Shown here: piece by piece, positions 6,815 through 13,752 of the stretch | Numbering within the stretch: the stretch's first letter is position 1 | Layout: the number at the start of each line of letters is the position of its first letter | Assembly: GCA_013812695.1 (NCBI GenBank) | Contig: JACCSZ010000370.1 | Span: forward strand, 1-20,306 | Length of the DNA: 20,306 nucleotides | Direction of reading: 5' to 3' | Source: Gemmatimonadales bacterium | GTDB taxonomy: Bacteria; Gemmatimonadota; Gemmatimonadetes; Gemmatimonadales; GWC2-71-9 | Made by a program: the position numbers and the translations under genes | Notes under the pieces: model-generated | Seen by the model: only the letters and a program-made list of their open reading frames with translations | Databases searched by the model: none | What the model was told of the DNA's origin: nothing

Positions 6815-8701
6815 ATGAACGGGTTCGATTCCTATCGAGTGCGCGAGCGGGCCGACGTGGCCCGCTGGGTCCTGATCGCCACGTTCGCGGTGCTGTCGGG
6901 GGCGTTCTTCCGGACCCAGATCGTCCAGCACGACAAGTTTCAGCTTCGGGCGGAGACCAACCGCCTGCGGCCGATCGCGTTGACGCCGCCGCGCGGCGCC
7001 ATCCTCGACCGGCGCGGCCGGATCATCGCCGAGAACGTGCCCGGGTACTCAATCAAGCTCCTGGCCCCGAACCGCGACTCGCTCCGGGCGGTGCTCGCCC
7101 GCGTGAATCGCTTCGTGCCGCTCGATACGTCCGAGACCGAGGATGTCCTGCGCCGCTTCGCCGCGGCCCGCTACCAGCCGGTCGTGGTGATCGGAGACGC
7201 CACGTTCGAGACCGTCGCGCGTCTGGAAGAGCACCGCGCCGTGCTGCCCGGCCTCGTCATCCAGGCGGAACCGAAGCGGCTCTACCCCGCAGGGAAAGCG
7301 GTCGCGCATCTGGTGGGCTACGTCTCCGAGGTGACCGAGTCGGACCTCACGGCCAATCGGTTCCCCGGCGCGGGACTGGGGTCCATCGTCGGGAAGGCGG
7401 GGCTCGAACGGGAGTACGACGACAGCTTGCGCGGGGACGAAGGCGTCCGATATATCGAGGTCAACGCCCGCGGACGCCTGGTTCGCGAGGAGGCGAGCAC
7501 GGCCGCGCTGCCTCCGACCCCCGGCAAGCCGATCAGCACGACCATCGACCTCGACCTCCAGCGCTTCATCGACAGCATCTGGCCGGCCGGCGTGCGCGGC
7601 GCGATGGTGGCCATGACCCCGAAGGGCGAAGTGCGCGCCCTGTATTCGGCGCCGTCGTACGACCCGAACGCGTTCGTCGGCGGGATCTCCAGCACGCTCT
7701 GGCGCGCGCTCAACAACGATGAGGCCAAGCCGCTCCTCAACCGCGCCATCCAGACCCGGTACCCGCCCGCCTCGCCGTTCAAGCTGGCGATCTCGGCGAT
7801 GGGGCTCAAGCGCGGGCTCATCGGCCTTGACACCCGGATGCCGACGCCGTGCCGCGGCGGCCTCCGCCTGGGGAACCGGGTGTTCCGGTGCTGGAAAAAG
7901 GAGGGCCACGGGTCGGTCGACCTGGTCGGCGCGGTCGCGGCGAGCTGCGATGTCTACTTCTACCAGCTCGGCCTCCGTCTGGGCCTCAACGCGATCGTGC
8001 AGGACGGAGTGCTGATGGGCTTCCGAGACAAGAGCGGCATCGACCTCGAAAACGAGATCGATCCCATCTACCCGGCCACCACCGCGTACTTCGATCGGCT
8101 GTATGGCCCGCGCAACTGGAGTCCGCCGGCCACAACGCTCAACTTCTCGATCGGTCAGGGCGAGAACACCCAGACGCTCATCAACATGATGCGCTTCTAC
8201 GAGGGGCTGACCGGCGACGGGCACGCCCCCTCGCCGTACATCGTCCGGCCCCGCGCGGCCGAGCCCCGCTCGCTGGGTCTCACGGCCGAGCAGCTCGATG
8301 GGCTCCGCCGGGCGCTCATCGCCGTCGTCGAGCGCGGCACCGCGGCCGCCAGCCGCCGCGCCGACCTGTCGGTCGCGGGAAAGACGGGCACCGCCCAGAA
8401 CTCGCACGGCGAGGACCACGGCTGGTTCATCGGGTTCGCGCCGGCCGAGAAGCCGGAGCTGGTGGTCGGCGGCATCATGGAATTCGCCGAACACGGAACC
8501 ACCGTGGCGCCGTATGTGGTGCGGACGCTGCGCCGCTATCTCCTCGGCCCCGACACGGCCGGGACGATCAAGGTCAAGGTCCTGCTGGACGAGACCGTGA
8601 GCCCGCAGGACTCGGCGCCGCGGCCGATCGAGCTCGATCCCGACTCGGCCGCGGCGAGAGACCGGGCGGACAGTGTGCGCCTCGCGGGGGGCGCGCCATG
8701 A
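6815..8701 (+). CDS. mrdA: Penicillin-binding protein 2 (peptidoglycan D,D-transpeptidase of the elongasome)
   Basis: PBP2 crosslinks new lateral-wall peptidoglycan together with RodA. The 628-residue protein has one N-terminal membrane span (about 16-36), a PBP dimerisation/pedestal domain beginning with the typical LTPPRGAILDRRGRIIAENV, and a C-terminal transpeptidase domain. The active-site motifs are SPFK (catalytic Ser320, Lys323), SCD (Ser377-Asp379) and KTG (from Lys523, in VAGKTGTAQ). The first motif sits in YPPASPFKLA, where many relatives have a Gly-Ser-Thr-Phe-Lys version. I chose ATG 6815 because GGAG lies just upstream and the protein then begins with a normal short cytoplasmic segment; the frame is open further back only through mreD in another frame. 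After the transpeptidase domain comes an Asp/Ala-rich tail of about 50 residues. The stop overlaps the rodA start (ATGA). Confidence 0.95.
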   Translation: MNGFDSYRVRERADVARWVLIATFAVLSGAFFRTQIVQHDKFQLRAETNRLRPIALTPPRGAILDRRGRIIAENVPGYSIKLLAPNRDSLRAVLARVNRFVPLDTSETEDVLRRFAAARYQPVVVIGDATFETVARLEEHRAVLPGLVIQAEPKRLYPAGKAVAHLVGYVSEVTESDLTANRFPGAGLGSIVGKAGLEREYDDSLRGDEGVRYIEVNARGRLVREEASTAALPPTPGKPISTTIDLDLQRFIDSIWPAGVRGAMVAMTPKGEVRALYSAPSYDPNAFVGGISSTLWRALNNDEAKPLLNRAIQTRYPPASPFKLAISAMGLKRGLIGLDTRMPTPCRGGLRLGNRVFRCWKKEGHGSVDLVGAVAASCDVYFYQLGLRLGLNAIVQDGVLMGFRDKSGIDLENEIDPIYPATTAYFDRLYGPRNWSPPATTLNFSIGQGENTQTLINMMRFYEGLTGDGHAPSPYIVRPRAAEPRSLGLTAEQLDGLRRALIAVVERGTAAASRRADLSVAGKTGTAQNSHGEDHGWFIGFAPAEKPELVVGGIMEFAEHGTTVAPYVVRTLRRYLLGPDTAGTIKVKVLLDETVSPQDSAPRPIELDPDSAAARDRADSVRLAGGAP

Positions 8702-9939
8702 GACAGGCGGCCCTGGACCGGCGACTCCTGTGGGTGAGCCTCGGGCTCATGGCGTTCGGCATCGTCACCTTGTACTCGGCCGGGCAGACCGACGTCCCCA
8801 CCCGCGCGGCCGGCGTGTGGTCCCGGCAGCTCGTGTGGTTCGGGATCGGCGCCGTGGCGGGTTGGGTGATCTTCCACGTCTCGCTTCGGCTGCTCGAATG
8901 GCTCGCGCCGGCGCTGTACGCCTTCAGCCTGACCCTGTTGGGCCTCGTGCTGGCCGTGGGCACCGGCGCCGGCACGGCGCAGAGCAGTCACAGTTGGCTC
9001 TCGATCGGTGGCCACCAGATCGGCCAGCCGTCGGAGCTCGCCAAAGTGGCCACCGTGCTCATGCTGGCGCGGTACCTGTCGGGCCGGAAGGAGCCGCCGC
9101 GATCGTTCCGCGACCTGTTCGTGCCCGCGCTGATCGTCGGTGCGCCGTTCCTGCTGGTGCTCAAGCAGCCCGACCTCGGCAGCGCCATCGTGTTCATCGG
9201 CATCGCTTTCTCGATGCTGTTCTGGGCCGGCGTCCGGCCGCGGCTGCTCTTCATGATCGCATCGCCGGGGCTGAGCCTGCTCCTGGCATTCAACAACTGG
9301 GCGTGGGCCGCGTGGATGGTGGCCTTTACGGCCCTGCTCGTGTACTGGCGGCCGTACATCTACGACTGGGTGTTGGTGTTGTCGCTCAACGTGGCCATGG
9401 GCACGATCGCGCTTCCGCTCTGGCAACGACTGGCGCCCTACCAGCAGAACCGGCTGCTCACCTTTCTCAATCCTGAGGTCGACCCGCGCGCCGCGGGGTA
9501 CCACGCCATCCAATCGCGCGTGGCGATCGGATCGGGAGGCTGGTTCGGGACGGGTTATACGCAGGGCCCACAGAAGCGCCTGGCCTTCCTGCCCGAGCAG
9601 CATACCGACTTCGTGTTTCCGGTCGTGGGTGAGGAGCTCGGGTTCGTGGGCGTGATGGTGGCCCTCTCGCTGTTCCTGGCGCTGTTTCTGGCACTGCTCC
9701 GCATCGCCCGCCGGGCCACGGACAGCTTCAGCAGTCTCGTCACGTTCGGGATTCTCGGCCTGTTCTTCACCCACGTGTTCGAGAACGTCGGGATGACCGT
9801 GAATCTGATGCCGATCACCGGCATCCCGCTGCCATTTTTCTCCTACGGCGGCTCGTTTTTCATCATCTGCTCGCTCTGCCTGGGCCTCGCTTTCCGGGTG
9901 GCCTGGGATGCCCGCCAGTCGGGCTATCCTGATATATAA
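8698..9939 (+). CDS. rodA: Peptidoglycan glycosyltransferase RodA (SEDS family)
   Basis: RodA polymerises lipid II into glycan strands and works as a pair with PBP2. The 413-residue membrane protein has around ten or more hydrophobic spans. SEDS signatures are present: SHSWLSIGGHQIGQPSELAK, KQPDLGSA, and the conserved large periplasmic loop NPEVDPRAAGYHAIQS followed by FLPEQHTDFVF. Asp304 in this last motif corresponds to the essential SEDS aspartate. The C-terminus has the family GIPLPFFSYGGS. It is somewhat longer than E. coli RodA (370), with extra hydrophobic sequence ahead of the big loop (about residues 195-245). The ATG overlaps the mrdA stop by four bases; much longer in-frame upstream reading is only mrdA in a shadow frame. 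It ends the operon: a hairpin-forming, non-coding gap of about 100 bases follows. Confidence 0.95.
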   Translation: MRQAALDRRLLWVSLGLMAFGIVTLYSAGQTDVPTRAAGVWSRQLVWFGIGAVAGWVIFHVSLRLLEWLAPALYAFSLTLLGLVLAVGTGAGTAQSSHSWLSIGGHQIGQPSELAKVATVLMLARYLSGRKEPPRSFRDLFVPALIVGAPFLLVLKQPDLGSAIVFIGIAFSMLFWAGVRPRLLFMIASPGLSLLLAFNNWAWAAWMVAFTALLVYWRPYIYDWVLVLSLNVAMGTIALPLWQRLAPYQQNRLLTFLNPEVDPRAAGYHAIQSRVAIGSGGWFGTGYTQGPQKRLAFLPEQHTDFVFPVVGEELGFVGVMVALSLFLALFLALLRIARRATDSFSSLVTFGILGLFFTHVFENVGMTVNLMPITGIPLPFFSYGGSFFIICSLCLGLAFRVAWDARQSGYPDI

Positions 9940-9940
9940 C
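9930..9940 (+). promoter_or_regulatory. Possible extended -10 promoter ahead of accD
   Basis: At the very end of rodA the sequence becomes AT-rich (TGATATATAAC). TG, one base, then TATATA fits an extended -10 box with four of six core matches. No convincing -35 box is visible 17 bases upstream. If used, accD mRNA would have a leader of about 100 bases containing the hairpin at 9950-9991. A weak call. Confidence 0.22.
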
Positions 9941-9949
9941 AACGGCTTA

Positions 9950-9991
9950 CAATTTGGGGTCTGGCGTTTGGAGAGAGAGTACCCGAAATTG
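9950..9991. repeat. Imperfect inverted repeat between rodA and accD
   Basis: The left arm CAATTTGGGGT (9950-9960) and right arm ACCCGAAATTG (9981-9991) pair over 11 positions with one mismatch, around a 20-base loop holding GAGAGAGAG. There is no T-run after it, so it is not a textbook terminator. The 104-base gap 9940-10043 has no gene. The wording of the loop (TCTGGCGTTTGGAG) resembles degenerate intergenic repeats I recall from other bacteria, which I cannot verify. Confidence 0.55.
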
Positions 9992-10043
9992 CAGGGATTC
10001 CCGGACTGCCTTGCATCCTTCACTCAACCGACACCTACCTCCT

Positions 10044-10919
10044 ATGGCCGTGATGGCATGGTTTAAGAAGGAACGCAAGCCACGGACGTCGCAACGGGAG
10101 CGGCTCGAGATCCCGCCCGACGCGTGGGAGAAGTGCGACGGATGCGGGCACATCGATCTCCGAGAAAAATTCGAGAAGGCCCTCAACGTGTGCCCCGAGT
10201 GCGGGCGGCATCGCCGGATCGGCGCCGAAGACTACATCGAGCTGCTGACCGATCCCGGGAGCTGGCGCGAGCTCTGGCCGGACCTGCGCTCGGTCGATCC
10301 GCTGCAATTCGAGCAGTACGCCGAGCGGCTGGCCTCGGCCCGCAAGAAGGGTGGCGATGCCGACGCCATCTATACCGGCAGCGCGCGCCTCGACCGCCTC
10401 CCGATCGGGCTCGGCGTCATGAATTTCGCGTTCATGGGCGGGTCGATGGGATCGGTCGTCGGCGAAAAGATCACGCGGCTCGCGCGCCGGTCGCACGAAA
10501 AGAAGCTCCCGATGATCCTCATCTCCGCCTCGGGTGGCGCCCGCATGCAGGAGGGCGTCCTCTCTTTGATGCAGATGGCCAAGACCTCGGCCGCCATCGC
10601 AATGCTGCATCGCGACTGCATCCCGTTCGTGTCGATTTTGACGGACCCGACCACCGGCGGCGTGTCGGCGTCCTACGCCATGCAGGGCGACGTGATCCTG
10701 GCGGAGCCGGGAGCACTGATCGGATTTGCGGGACAGCGGGTCATCAAGCAAACGATCGGGCAGGATCTCCCGGACGGCTTCCAGACGGCGGAATTTCTGC
10801 TCGAGCACGGACAGATCGACGATGTCGTCCCGCGAGGCTCGCTCCGCGACACCACGACGCGGCTCCTGCGCCACATGCAGGGCCAGCGCCCCCACGTCGA
10901 GCACGCCGAGTTGAGCTGA
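10044..10919 (+). CDS. accD: Acetyl-CoA carboxylase carboxyltransferase subunit beta
   Basis: AccD pairs with AccA to transfer the carboxyl group from biotin carrier protein to acetyl-CoA, the committed step of fatty acid synthesis. The protein of 291 residues starts with the typical MAWFKKERKPR after three extra residues. It has the AccD zinc ribbon: Cys31, Cys34, Cys50 and Cys53. The crotonase-fold carboxyltransferase domain follows, with SASGGARMQEGVLSLMQMAK, TDPTTGGVSASYA and GFAGQRVI. ATG 10044 and ATG 10053 are both possible starts; no Shine-Dalgarno separates them, and the frame continues upstream into non-coding spacer. accA is not in the window. A strong terminator follows, then folC; an accD-folC neighbourhood is also known in E. 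coli. Confidence 0.97.
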   Translation: MAVMAWFKKERKPRTSQRERLEIPPDAWEKCDGCGHIDLREKFEKALNVCPECGRHRRIGAEDYIELLTDPGSWRELWPDLRSVDPLQFEQYAERLASARKKGGDADAIYTGSARLDRLPIGLGVMNFAFMGGSMGSVVGEKITRLARRSHEKKLPMILISASGGARMQEGVLSLMQMAKTSAAIAMLHRDCIPFVSILTDPTTGGVSASYAMQGDVILAEPGALIGFAGQRVIKQTIGQDLPDGFQTAEFLLEHGQIDDVVPRGSLRDTTTRLLRHMQGQRPHVEHAELS

Positions 10920-10939
10920 CCCGGACCGCGGTCACTCCC

Positions 10940-10980
10940 GACGCCCCACCTTGGCCAGCAGGGTGGGGCGTCGTTGTTGT
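10940..10980 (+). terminator. Intrinsic terminator after accD
   Basis: A perfect 11-base-pair GC-rich stem, GACGCCCCACC (10940-10950) with GGTGGGGCGTC (10962-10972), encloses an 11-base loop. It is followed by GTTGTTGT, a moderate T-rich tail. It sits 21 bases after the accD stop and ends before folC. This is the clearest terminator in the window. Confidence 0.85.
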
Positions 10981-11021
10981 ACGGGCGCGGCGGCGGGGCA
11001 TTCGGTGGCAATGCTACGGCC

Positions 11022-11045
11022 TTTCACCACGAAGGCACGAAGGAC
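11022..11045 (+). repeat. Tandem CACGAAGG element C, upstream of folC
   Basis: After TTTCAC the 8-base unit CACGAAGG occurs twice head to tail with no mismatch (11028-11035 and 11036-11043). The scaffold TTCACC then CACNNAGG units is shared with element B at 13618, where NN is AG instead of GA. The end of the second unit forms the ribosome binding site of folC. Confidence 0.7.
11040..11044 (+). promoter_or_regulatory. Shine-Dalgarno of folC supplied by repeat element C
   Basis: AAGGA lies four bases before ATG 11049 and is the only good ribosome binding site near the folC N-terminus. It is made from the last bases of the second CACGAAGG unit, so the repeat and the translation signal are the same sequence. 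This also decides the start: reading further upstream would run into the terminator. Confidence 0.6.
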
Positions 11046-11048
11046 CCG

Positions 11049-12290
11049 ATGCCGCTGACCTACGACGAAGCGCTGCGGTTCCTGTTCCCGCGCACCACGA
11101 CCATCAAGTTCGGGCTGGCCACCACGCGGGCGCTCCTGACGGAGCTGGGGAACCCGCACCAGGTGATGCCGTCCATTCACATCGGGGGCACGAACGGCAA
11201 GGGCAGTGTGTCGACGCTCGTGGCCTCGGCGCTCACGGCGGCGGGGTGGCGGGTGGGGCTGTACACCTCTCCGCATCTCGCGTCGTTTCGCGAGCGGATC
11301 CGGGTGGACGGCGTGCCGATCAGCGAGCTGGCCATGGCGATGTGGACCGAGCGGTTGCAGCCGCTGATCCTCGCCCGCAAGGCCACCTTCTTCGAGGTCA
11401 CCACCGCGATCGCGTTCGCGGATTTCGCGGCGCGGGGGGCGGAGATCGTGGTCGCGGAGGTGGGCCTCGGCGGGCGGCTCGACAGCACCAACGTCCTGCG
11501 GCCGCTCGTGAGCGCGGTGACCAAGATCGAGCGGGATCACATGAAATATCTGGGCGACACCCTGGAGCTGATCGCGTCGGAAAAGGCGGGCATCGCCAAG
11601 CCGGGAGTGCCGTTCGTCATCGGCGAGCGCGACGCCTCGCTCGTGAACGTGCTCCGGCGCGAGGCTCGGAAGGCGGTGGCGCGGGCGGAGCCGGGCGGGC
11701 GGACCGATGTGCGCGTCCTGCCCCCCGACTATGAGTGGTCCGGCGCGCTCAGCCTGGCGGGCCCGCACCAGCGCCGGAACGCCGGCGTCGCGCACGGCAT
11801 TCTCATGGCCCTGCCAGCGCCGTACCGCCCGGCCGTCCCCCCCATCAACGCCGGTTTCGCCGCGGCGCGCATCCCGGGCCGGCTCGACCGGCGCGGCAAG
11901 TGGCTGTTCGATGTGGCCCACAATCCGGATGGTATCCGCGCGCTGATCAAGGCCATCGAGACGCTGCGGCCACCGGGGCCCCTGCACGCGCTCGTCTCGA
12001 TTCTGGGCGACAAGGAATGGCCCGCGATGCTGGTCCAGCTCGACCGGGTGATCGATCGCGGCATCCTGACCGTTGCACCCACCGCCGCCAGCCGGGGCTG
12101 GAACGCGATCTGGCTGCGCCGCTGGCTTCGGGACCGCGGGCGGCCGCCGGCGCGCGCTTCGTGGACCCTGGTGCCGGACTTCCAGGAGGCGATGCAGACC
12201 GTGCAGACCGGCGCGGGCACCGTGCTCGTCACGGGGTCGTTCCACACCGTCGGTGACGTGATGACGGTGCTCGGCATGGAGGTGGTGTAG
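11049..12290 (+). CDS. folC: Folylpolyglutamate synthase / dihydrofolate synthase (Mur ligase family)
   Basis: FolC adds glutamate to folates and, in many bacteria, also makes dihydrofolate from dihydropteroate. The 413-residue protein shows the ATP P-loop GGTNGKGS (46-53), the family segment EVGLGGRLDSTN, the IERDHMKYLGDTLELIASEK stretch that binds metal and contains a conserved His, and the FDVAHNPDG motif (287-295) of the C-terminal domain. Length is typical (about 420). ATG 11049 is chosen because of the AAGGA four bases upstream and the FolC-like beginning (TYDEALRFLF). The open frame continues back to 10974, but that part overlaps the terminator and repeat. It is separated from hisS by 28 bases. 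Whether it also has dihydrofolate synthase activity cannot be told from sequence alone. Confidence 0.95.
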   Translation: MPLTYDEALRFLFPRTTTIKFGLATTRALLTELGNPHQVMPSIHIGGTNGKGSVSTLVASALTAAGWRVGLYTSPHLASFRERIRVDGVPISELAMAMWTERLQPLILARKATFFEVTTAIAFADFAARGAEIVVAEVGLGGRLDSTNVLRPLVSAVTKIERDHMKYLGDTLELIASEKAGIAKPGVPFVIGERDASLVNVLRREARKAVARAEPGGRTDVRVLPPDYEWSGALSLAGPHQRRNAGVAHGILMALPAPYRPAVPPINAGFAAARIPGRLDRRGKWLFDVAHNPDGIRALIKAIETLRPPGPLHALVSILGDKEWPAMLVQLDRVIDRGILTVAPTAASRGWNAIWLRRWLRDRGRPPARASWTLVPDFQEAMQTVQTGAGTVLVTGSFHTVGDVMTVLGMEVV

Positions 12291-12318
12291 GGGTCGGGAC
12301 CACGCTATGTTCTCCCGC

Positions 12319-13617
12319 ATGCAAACCAAGGCCCTGCCGGGCTTTCGGGAGTTTTACCCCGCCGATCTCGCACTGCGAACCCACATCTTCCAGACCTGGC
12401 GCACCGTGGCGACACGGTACGGTTTCGAGGAGTACGACGGCCCGCCGCTCGAGCCGCTGGACCTGTACGCGGCCAAGAGCGGGGACGAGATCGTCGGACA
12501 GCTCTACGCCTTTCGGGACAAGGGCGGCCGCGACGTCGCCATGCGCCCCGAGATGACGCCGACCCTCGCCCGCATGGTGGCCGCCCGCGCCAACGGGCTC
12601 AAGAAGCCGATCCGCTGGTTCGCCATTCCGCAACTGTTCCGCTACGAGCGCCAGCAGCGGGGACGCCTGCGCGAGCACTTCCAGCTCAACTGCGACCTGA
12701 TCGGCGAGCCCGGCCCGCTCGGGGACGCCGAGATCATCGCGCTCGCTCTCGACGTCATGCGCGCCTTCGGATTCGGGCCCGCCGAGGTCCGGGTGCGGCT
12801 CTCCGACCGCCGGATCCTCCAAGCGCTGCTGCTCGGAGCGGGCGTCGCCGAGTCGCAGCTCGCGGCGGCCTACCAGGCCGTGGACAAGATCGAGCGGTCC
12901 GACCGGGTGGGATTGGCTGCGCTGCTTCAGGCTGGCGGGATGGCCCCGGAGGTTACAGACCGGCTGTTCGAGATCGCCGGGTTGCGCGGTATGGCGGCGG
13001 TCGACGCCGCGCTGGGGCGGCTGCCTGATGGTGAGGCGGCCGGCACGCCGCTCAGGCGCGTAGTCGAGGCGCTCGATGCCATGGGTCTTGGCGAGTTCGT
13101 GGAGGTCGATCTCAGCATCGTTCGCGGCCTGGCCTACTACACGGGCACGGTGTTCGAGCTGTTCGACGCGGGCCGGACGTTACGCGCCATCTGCGGTGGC
13201 GGGCGCTATGACGGGCTGCTGGAGGCGCTGGGCGGCGTCGCGCTCCCCGCGCTCGGCTTCGGGATGGGTGACGTCGTGCTTGCGGAGCTGCTCCGCGAGC
13301 GCGGGCTCGTGCCGGCGGACGTCTCGACCATCGACGTGTTCTTCGCGGCGGTGACGGAGGAGGACTGGCCGTTCGTCCTCGCGCTGGCGCACGAGGCGCG
13401 CGACGCCGGGCTCCGCGCCGAGTACGCGCTCGGGGCGCAGCCGGTCGGGAAGCAGCTCAAGCTGGCCGACGCGCGCAGCGCGCGGCTTGCCGTCGTGATT
13501 GGCCCGGACGATCGGGCCCGGGGCGAGGTGATGGTCAAGGACCTGGCGGAAAAGCGTCAGGAGGCCGTTGCTAGGGACCAAGTCGTCGGGCACCTATCTC
13601 GGATGGCGCGGATGTGA
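12319..13617 (+). CDS. hisS: Histidine-tRNA ligase (variant type)
   Basis: This class II synthetase charges tRNA-His. The 432-residue protein has class II motif 2 at about 106-122 (LFRYERQQRGRLREHFQ), a histidine-specific loop IVRGLAYYTGTVFE with Arg269, the glycine-rich ICGGGRYDGL, motif 3 in LGFGMGD, and a C-terminal alpha/beta anticodon domain (from about 345). Some signatures differ from the E. coli type: RPEMTPTLAR replaces the usual RPEGT-type loop, and RGLAYY replaces RGLDYY. It is not a HisZ paralogue as far as I can see, because the catalytic motifs and anticodon domain are both there. ATG 12307 is an alternative start; 12319 gives the common MQTKALPGFR beginning. TATGTT (12306-12311) just before could be a -10 box of a leaderless mRNA, but no -35 supports it. 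Confidence 0.93.
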   Translation: MQTKALPGFREFYPADLALRTHIFQTWRTVATRYGFEEYDGPPLEPLDLYAAKSGDEIVGQLYAFRDKGGRDVAMRPEMTPTLARMVAARANGLKKPIRWFAIPQLFRYERQQRGRLREHFQLNCDLIGEPGPLGDAEIIALALDVMRAFGFGPAEVRVRLSDRRILQALLLGAGVAESQLAAAYQAVDKIERSDRVGLAALLQAGGMAPEVTDRLFEIAGLRGMAAVDAALGRLPDGEAAGTPLRRVVEALDAMGLGEFVEVDLSIVRGLAYYTGTVFELFDAGRTLRAICGGGRYDGLLEALGGVALPALGFGMGDVVLAELLRERGLVPADVSTIDVFFAAVTEEDWPFVLALAHEARDAGLRAEYALGAQPVGKQLKLADARSARLAVVIGPDDRARGEVMVKDLAEKRQEAVARDQVVGHLSRMARM

Positions 13618-13709
13618 TTCACCCCAGAGGCACAGAGAATCGCCACAGAGCAAGCAAACGTGGTTGTCCCTCCCGTCGTTCTCTGTGCCCTCTGTGCCTC
13701 GGTGGTGGA
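13618..13709. repeat. Inverted CACAGAG element B between hisS and proS
   Basis: This begins at the base after the hisS stop. The left arm contains GAGGCACAGAG (13627-13637) and a second CCACAGAG (13643-13650). The right arm contains its exact complement CTCTGTGCCTC (13690-13700), which is part of a tandem CTCTGTGCC repeat (13681-13689, 13690-13698). Outer ends are TTCACCCC on the left and GGTGGTGGA on the right, also roughly complementary. The middle, about 13651-13678, is unique. RNA from either strand could fold into a long hairpin. The 135-base gap 13618-13752 has no other feature except the proS ribosome binding site. The design resembles repeats I recall from unrelated phyla, unverified here. 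Confidence 0.75.
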
Positions 13710-13741
13710 AGCGTTCAGCGGTGATGTCGGGGGACTCGGTC

Positions 13742-13747
13742 GAGGAG
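13742..13747 (+). promoter_or_regulatory. Shine-Dalgarno that sets the proS start
   Basis: GAGGAG lies five bases before ATG 13753. The frame is open back to a GTG at 13660, but that stretch is the right arm of repeat element B and gives a protein beginning unlike ProRS, so this site supports ATG 13753. Confidence 0.75.
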
Positions 13748-13752
13748 CACGA

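Noticed and set aside
7849..8697. Open frame upstream of rodA suggesting a 696-residue RodA
   Set aside because: The extra part is an Arg/Gly/Pro-rich alternate-frame reading of mrdA. The ATG at 8698 overlaps the mrdA stop and gives a normal RodA N-terminus.
11028..11043. Tandem 8-base units as a start of a CRISPR array
   Set aside because: The units are directly adjacent with no spacers, are far too short, and no cas genes are near.
10974..11048. 25-residue N-terminal extension of FolC
   Set aside because: It would start inside the terminator tail, has a repeat-derived sequence, and bypasses the good AAGGA site before ATG 11049.
12306..12311. TATGTT as a -10 box for a leaderless hisS mRNA
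   Set aside because: No -35 element lies at the right distance and the sequence also forms the alternative ATG 12307; too weak to list as a promoter.
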